From Clostridia bacterium (GTDB taxonomy: Bacteria > Bacillota > Clostridia > Oscillospirales > Acutalibacteraceae), in contig CAAGJN010000018.1 in assembly GCA_900770255.1 (NCBI GenBank), forward strand, positions 1-55,098: 55,098 nt of DNA, read 5' to 3'. Every line of letters begins with the position of its first letter. Within the stretch, counting starts at the first letter, position 1. A program made the translations under genes and the position numbers. This document shows, one piece after another, positions 51,701 through 55,098 of this stretch. The notes below the pieces were generated by a model. That model had not been told where the DNA came from. It was given only the letters and a program-made list of their open reading frames with translations, and did not search any database.

Positions 51701-53166
51701 GAAAAGTCGACATAAGGTCTTTCCCAGTACTGTGTATAATCTGCATATTCATTATTATCATTTTTATATGAAATAAAGCTGGCCCCAGCCATATCACATC
51801 TATCATAGTCCATCATATTCGAATAATCAAATTCCGCTCCGGTAACTGTAACTGTTAATTCATTACCGTTTTGCTCCGCAGACCATGATCCACCATTGTA
51901 ACAGCTGCGATATTTATTTTCAGGTTTGTTGGGGGAATTAGCCGGTAATTGACTAGTATACGGAAGCAACAGACGGCTTTGAGGTAAAGTTCTTCCGTTT
52001 ACTGAAATCGGAGCCCCCTTATAGCTCGCTTGATATTTATTCGCATATTGAGAACTACATGAAAAACTGTAAACCAAGGGTCTGTAAGTTTTAGATGTAT
52101 TTAAACTGATAGCTTTATCACCGTCTTTAGGAGTATATGTATAGGAAGAATCAACGGTAAGATTAAAGGTCGCATTTAGCGTGCTTCCCTCGGCTGGAAA
52201 TTCAACACCAATAAGGCCTTTGCTATTATCACCAACAATCTGCAGTCGAATTCCATAGCTAAAAAGCTCACCATATTCTCTTTTATCGGTTACATCTAAA
52301 GCGCATTCTGAAGAATTTTGGCTGAAATCAGCATAATATCGAGTAGAACAAGAGCCTTTTACAAGCGAGATGTTATAGCTCGGAGCTGCAGAGATTATGA
52401 CTTCATCAGGACAAATAACCTGATACTCTTTGCCATGCTGTAAACAAGGATTATCGTTATATTCCTCGCGTTCGTCAATAATATTTGTTATCCAGTCAAG
52501 GTCGACTGAATCTGCAGTAGGGGCATTCTCGTCGTCTCCCCACGGGGGAGTGTTTCCATCAAGCCAAAAAATGAAAATGGGCCGAAGTTCATCGCCATTC
52601 TGCATTTTTAGTGCACGTACAACAATGCTGCGAATGAAAAGCCCTTGAGCGTCTTGAGCGAAATCAGTTTCGGAAAGACTGTATGAACCTGTAATAAACT
52701 GATAATCTGAATTAGCAGTATTATATATATAATCTGCTGAATTCTGCTTGACCCACAGAAAAGAATTCGGCTCAAACTGAGCATTGTTCTTCCCCTCTGG
52801 AATAATCAGCAAAAAACGAAGCTTTGTACTATCAGTATCAGTTCTTTTAGCAAATTTCAAACCTATGTTATAAGTAACAGTATCAAACGAGCGCAGATAT
52901 TTATCATCAGCCGAATTATCTTTTCCGGCTTTTTCTTCAGCTGACTCGGTATCAAGCGTCGCTCCAGCAGTTTTCATTCCGGTAATGTGAGACTCGTCTG
53001 TCACATATGCGTTATCGTTTTCGAGTGCAACGGCCGGTTTAATAAGATTATAAGCTGTCCCAAAAGCAACAGCGCACACTAGAACCATACTCAGTACAAG
53101 AAAGGAAATCTTCTTTCCGCGTGCTGAACACAAATTTTCTTTCAGTTTAATCCATCTATCCTTCAT
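48775..53166 (-). CDS. Giant wall-anchored adhesin, probable pilus tip protein (LETGG)
   Basis: A 1463-residue surface protein. A signal/anchor segment at about 15-40 ends in YNLIKPAVALE, a motif shared by many large clostridial pilus adhesins. A long beta-rich region follows. A SdrD/Cna-B-like domain (GLVWNDKNINGIRKEDAD at about 1270) comes with a second-strand VPEGNYAIRF E-box-like part. The sorting signal LETGG is at 1421-1425, then a membrane helix and KTRKGRR tail. The length and position before the major pilin fit a tip adhesin. No von Willebrand A domain or MIDAS motif was seen, and the ligand is unknown. The start at 53166 has GGGAGGAATC upstream; a longer frame opens at 53202. It is AT-richer than the housekeeping genes. 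Confidence 0.92.
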   Translation of the reverse strand: MKDRWIKLKENLCSARGKKISFLVLSMVLVCAVAFGTAYNLIKPAVALENDNAYVTDESHITGMKTAGATLDTESAEEKAGKDNSADDKYLRSFDTVTYNIGLKFAKRTDTDSTKLRFLLIIPEGKNNAQFEPNSFLWVKQNSADYIYNTANSDYQFITGSYSLSETDFAQDAQGLFIRSIVVRALKMQNGDELRPIFIFWLDGNTPPWGDDENAPTADSVDLDWITNIIDEREEYNDNPCLQHGKEYQVICPDEVIISAAPSYNISLVKGSCSTRYYADFSQNSSECALDVTDKREYGELFSYGIRLQIVGDNSKGLIGVEFPAEGSTLNATFNLTVDSSYTYTPKDGDKAISLNTSKTYRPLVYSFSCSSQYANKYQASYKGAPISVNGRTLPQSRLLLPYTSQLPANSPNKPENKYRSCYNGGSWSAEQNGNELTVTVTGAEFDYSNMMDYDRCDMAGASFISYKNDNNEYADYTQYWERPYVDFSAGELWLFEYLPTDETQQILGYQRSSEQEALDNPINEGEEAVYATRNTGTFTVRLTDKDLEVSDNEGKLLHTAEESQGVITDDKPSSWSIPITVGKTFFVQRTSYKRNKNDPLIDGCYENGQDWVLKGNNVHISGSLEYIQYREKEAVAGDVLVKFDSDFFELDKSNTPYMQYVNNASYQYLYGALKNRTNAKGEVYKGWNHYDEYGNKYPIESAEYDAEMEQATADDLVFFKNLSDIPENYTCVAVLGEWRGPFGIEDVKLVMWIYGKNKADTSQAGKVYEEIESSAVWTKEDLARLSGKSVEEILYMSEEDLKDLVKEYIPSKCPTEGNPKKYFDSDDEENSLNPSVGWSGKVGDPLYNGDLYTYTKAYYDENGKFEGGTGSYFWGDSCLVVDYVTSITNSVAQRTDTNAVKDSFDLDHQQRVVDYVLQPAVTRAGTLESSGQSIVETFEITVTLPKGLSYIKGSSYLGGTYNQSTPLGKQGTVTDGEQITPTVTTNENGEQVLTYSVRTELNGDKEILNLAPIYFSCEIGDLEDPANDVKNADSLTTTATISSSHDVRIQNETNKNLAKTTINISKGEYIGLAKRAESNFLDVNDQLQNGMGFTVYINNHTNQEAENVVALDVMPYNNDSNGSAFDGNLILTNFTVTGADASSFDFYYTEDILVRGKTVDGYSADNINAQNGWTLFEIAENTDGSFELKIPKDNFSPTAIIVVGNLAAQSNVKLNMRVKLPYGKPDDIVRNAVALYANGFTLEDNDFCRILARSIEGLVWNDKNINGIRKEDADTHIDGVKVELLKIKDGGDPQNIEDYTEVCGTTATGKQLDLLNDTETEYKPDGEAGHYKFINVPEGNYAIRFSSGDTVIAAYRASPVDRGSDDSIDSDANPSYSDNGELLKAEIVEIKMPSASEITPDTANSDHNDLGVYLGGNKFLETGGPGTLIFTIAGASLLLIGMVALIIYSYKTRKGRRSERQR

Positions 53167-53185
53167 TTGCGATTCCTCCCTTGTT

Positions 53186-53770
53186 TCATTCCACTGTTCC
53201 AAGACGGTTCAGCGGCCAAACGCTGAGCACGACTTTTCCGATTATCTGATCCTCAGAAATACACCCTATCTCCGAATTTCTGGAATCCACGGATGTTTTC
53301 CGGTTGTCTCCCATGACAAAATACCGCCCATCCGGCACCGCACAGGTCAGCTCTCCGCCAGTATAATCCGTAACAGATTCTGTAAGATAAGGCTCACTCA
53401 AGCGCTCACTGTTCACAAAAACATTGCCATTTTCATCAATATCAACCCGGCTCTCGGGACCTGCAATAACCCTCTTGACCAATATCTCGTTGTTGAAATA
53501 GAACGCGACCAAATCGCTTTCATCAATACTCACATTTTTGATTGCAACAACAATATCGCCATCTTCCAACGTGGGGGACATCGATGCCCCGCATATTCTC
53601 ATCACCGGGATAACAAAAGTCGAAAGCAAAACCGCCGCTGCCGCGACGACAATAAGCAAACATATAATGCGCCGCACACTGCGTGCAAGTCCCCGCTTGT
53701 TCTTCTCATGCTCAAGCTCACGTTCAATCTGATCTGACGTCGGCAACGAAATATCATTTGTTTCAGCCAT
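53186..53770 (-). CDS. Signal peptidase I of the pilus locus
   Basis: A 194-residue type I signal peptidase with one transmembrane helix (about 35-57). The catalytic serine is S63 in GASMSPTL and the general-base lysine K99 is in ILVKRVIAG. Box E (VMGDNRKTSVDSRNSEIG) is intact. Dedicated signal peptidases are known in sortase-assembled pilus clusters, where they process or help assemble the pilins. It overlaps the coiled-coil gene by 8 bases and is followed 19 bases later by the adhesin gene. It could also serve general secretion. Confidence 0.95.
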   Translation of the reverse strand: MAETNDISLPTSDQIERELEHEKNKRGLARSVRRIICLLIVVAAAAVLLSTFVIPVMRICGASMSPTLEDGDIVVAIKNVSIDESDLVAFYFNNEILVKRVIAGPESRVDIDENGNVFVNSERLSEPYLTESVTDYTGGELTCAVPDGRYFVMGDNRKTSVDSRNSEIGCISEDQIIGKVVLSVWPLNRLGTVE

Positions 53771-54200
53771 TCTTCTCCCTCGTTAAACCGTAAAGAAGTA
53801 CCTCGCGAAGGCCTTCTTGCTGGTCAATAAATTGTTCAATTCTTCCTTTTACTGTCTGCCAATATTCATCAGACCTTTTTTCAGCCTCGGTCACCATCTG
53901 ATCGCATTTGGCCTTTGTGTAAGCTTCCATTCTTTGGCATTTTTCCTGTATTTCGTCATTCTGCCGACGTATGTTTTCAAGATACTGGTCTGCCGCCTTC
54001 TGTGCATCTTCAAAAACTCCGTTTATACGCAAAGCTGCCTCTGCTATTGACCCCGCTTGCTCAACAGATAACTCACGCTCTGTAATCTTTTCTTCAGCTT
54101 CCTGCAACGCAACTTTCAGCCTTTCTATTTCTCGGCTCTGTTCAAGAAGCATCTCCAAAAGCTCTGCACGATTCAATTTGCGAAGATCCTTTTCTGTCAT
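53763..54200 (-). CDS. Coiled-coil protein, first gene of the pilus operon
   Basis: A 145-residue soluble protein that is almost entirely helical and charged. Heptad-like runs cover residues 10-50 (AELLEMLLEQSREIERLKVALQ) and 55-125 (AADQYLENIRRQNDEI), so a long coiled coil is likely. It has no signal peptide or transmembrane segment and therefore acts in the cytoplasm. AGGAGATGATTTGG precedes the ATG. Similar short coiled-coil genes stand before a signal peptidase gene in pilus loci of related bacteria, as I recall. A scaffold or positioning role is possible, but the function is unknown. Confidence 0.85.
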   Translation of the reverse strand: MTEKDLRKLNRAELLEMLLEQSREIERLKVALQEAEEKITERELSVEQAGSIAEAALRINGVFEDAQKAADQYLENIRRQNDEIQEKCQRMEAYTKAKCDQMVTEAEKRSDEYWQTVKGRIEQFIDQQEGLREVLLYGLTREKNG

Positions 54201-54277
54201 ACCAAATCATCTCCTGGCAAGCATAAAATATATTTGTTTCCAAGCCACAAATCACTCTGCTTACAATCATTACTTAT

Positions 54278-54298
54278 ATATATCAAAGATATATCAAA
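54278..54298. repeat. 11-bp tandem repeat in the pilus operon leader
   Basis: ATATATCAAA occurs at 54278-54287 and 54289-54298, one DNA turn apart, within the first ~30 bases of the predicted pilus transcript. The placement fits an operator for a repressor; no protein is identified. Confidence 0.6.
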
Positions 54299-54313
54299 AA
54301 AAACTTTACCTAC

Positions 54314-54342
54314 ATTCTAATCCTCGTTTTAAGGCTCGTCAA
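54314..54342 (-). promoter_or_regulatory. SigA-type promoter for the pilus operon
   Basis: On the minus strand TTGACG (54337-54342), a 17-base spacer and TAGAAT (54314-54319). The leader to the first ATG is about 105 bases. Confidence 0.75.
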
Positions 54343-55098
54343 TATAAAATAAAACTAAATTTTTTTAAATATCTTGATATTTTTTGTTGAAAATTGCGCG
54401 ATTTAGGAATAAATAGGGAATAAAAATTTATTTAATCAACTTATTCTATAATCTAAAATATTTCTATTTTGAACTAACTGTATATAATATTCTAATATAC
54501 ATATGTACACGCCCTGCTCACCGGCAATTGGCCGCTTAAATAACAAATGTATCCCATAAAGTTGCCCCTTGTTGGACTTAAATCAACGGCGCATTCGATC
54601 CGGAAGCATTGCCGCATTGCTATTGCTTGCTTTGAGCGCTTAGCAAGGCTCTTTGTTTCTCCATGCTCGAGCAGCCGTGAAGCGGGGTGCGTAGTAGGAT
54701 CACGGCTTGGAAACTCATCCGACTAATGGAAGGCTCCGAGAGCTTTGCCGTCGAACGCCGTCGGCTTAGCCTGTCCCTCAAAATACATTTCTTATTTATA
54801 GCACGAGGTTTTATGACTTGACTCAGTTAAGACTGTCAACGGTATTTCTTGTAAAGGGAAAATTGGCTTAGTCAAAATCATATTAATTTCACCCTTTTTT
54901 ATAATCTCTCGTTGACCTCAAAAAATCTTTTCTTTTTGAGGTCATTATACCCCGCTATATCCACATCGGTATAACCCGGCAAAAGTCATGCTCAGATAGT
55001 TTCTGAATAGGCTTACAGTCTCACTTATTGATAACAGAATAGATAAGCTCTCGATCAATTAAAAAGCAATAATGGCTTGGCTTGTATCGGAAAATAAA
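54343..55098. other. Gene-free end region with potentially structured sequence
   Basis: About 755 bases without a convincing gene. The part 54343-54505 is very AT-rich. The part 54510-54780 is GC-richer and contains inverted repeats: CTTGCT/AGCAAG (54626-54631, 54642-54647) and AGCCGTGA/TCACGGCT (54673-54680, 54700-54707). A hairpin TGACCTCAAAAA/TTTTTGAGGTCA lies at 54913-54944. It may hold a structured RNA or a gene remnant; no RNA family was recognised. Confidence 0.4.

Overview
The window looks like a chromosomal segment of a spore-forming, anaerobic, low-to-mid-GC Gram-positive gut bacterium, most likely in the Oscillospirales (Ruminococcaceae/Oscillospiraceae-like). The reasons are a GerW/YtfJ sporulation gene and a DacF-type carboxypeptidase beside scpA/scpB, strong AGGAGG ribosome binding sites, several TTG starts, oxygen-sensitive radical SAM and ferredoxin proteins, host-glycan hydrolases and a sortase-assembled pilus locus. 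No phage, insertion sequence, CRISPR array or rRNA was seen. The only recognised RNA gene is one tRNA-Ala(GGC).

Positions 1-11270 (minus strand) form a long housekeeping run. In transcription order it holds a lipoprotein, an OmpR-type response regulator, a sensor kinase, DUF1385 (YqhQ-like), prmC, a site-2 protease, scpA, scpB, a DUF2953 protein, gerW/ytfJ, a DacF-type carboxypeptidase, an RluB-type pseudouridine synthase and a small GNAT-like protein. Many neighbours overlap or are only a few bases apart. A consensus promoter sits before the lipoprotein.

Positions 11550-18730 hold an ECF-transporter S component with a small radical SAM protein (a possible queuosine-salvage pair), then a minus-strand metabolic block (GH13 glucosidase, TIM-barrel isomerase, proC, PflX-like radical SAM). 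Diverging from that block are coaX and a second ECF S component that probably imports pantothenate. Positions 19220-27300 hold a secreted unknown protein, a ferredoxin/flavodoxin protein, ftsH with a DUF308 membrane protein, and a ribbon-helix-helix protein cotranscribed with clpB.

Positions 27430-33110 (minus) contain two of the most interesting loci. The first is an ECF sigma factor / anti-sigma / degenerate LytM lipoprotein set, with two near-identical ECF-type promoters (GTAAC-N16-GACTATATA) ahead of the last two genes. The second is a GH3-family acyl-adenylating enzyme followed by a secreted LCAT-like alpha/beta hydrolase whose nucleophile elbow carries cysteine instead of serine. A GH38 alpha-mannosidase and the tRNA follow. 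Then comes an envelope-glycan cluster of a GT2 glycosyltransferase, a PIG-L deacetylase and a multi-pass DUF6056-like protein, and diverging from it an FGGY kinase.

Positions 42760-54340 (minus) hold a GH129-like alpha-N-acetylgalactosaminidase and a complete pilus operon: coiled-coil protein, dedicated signal peptidase, 1463-residue adhesin, major pilin, class C sortase, minor pilin and a second sortase. The operon has a consensus promoter, an 11-bp tandem repeat in its leader, and a long hairpin separating the pilin from the sortase genes. The last ~0.75 kb has no convincing gene but contains potentially structured sequence.
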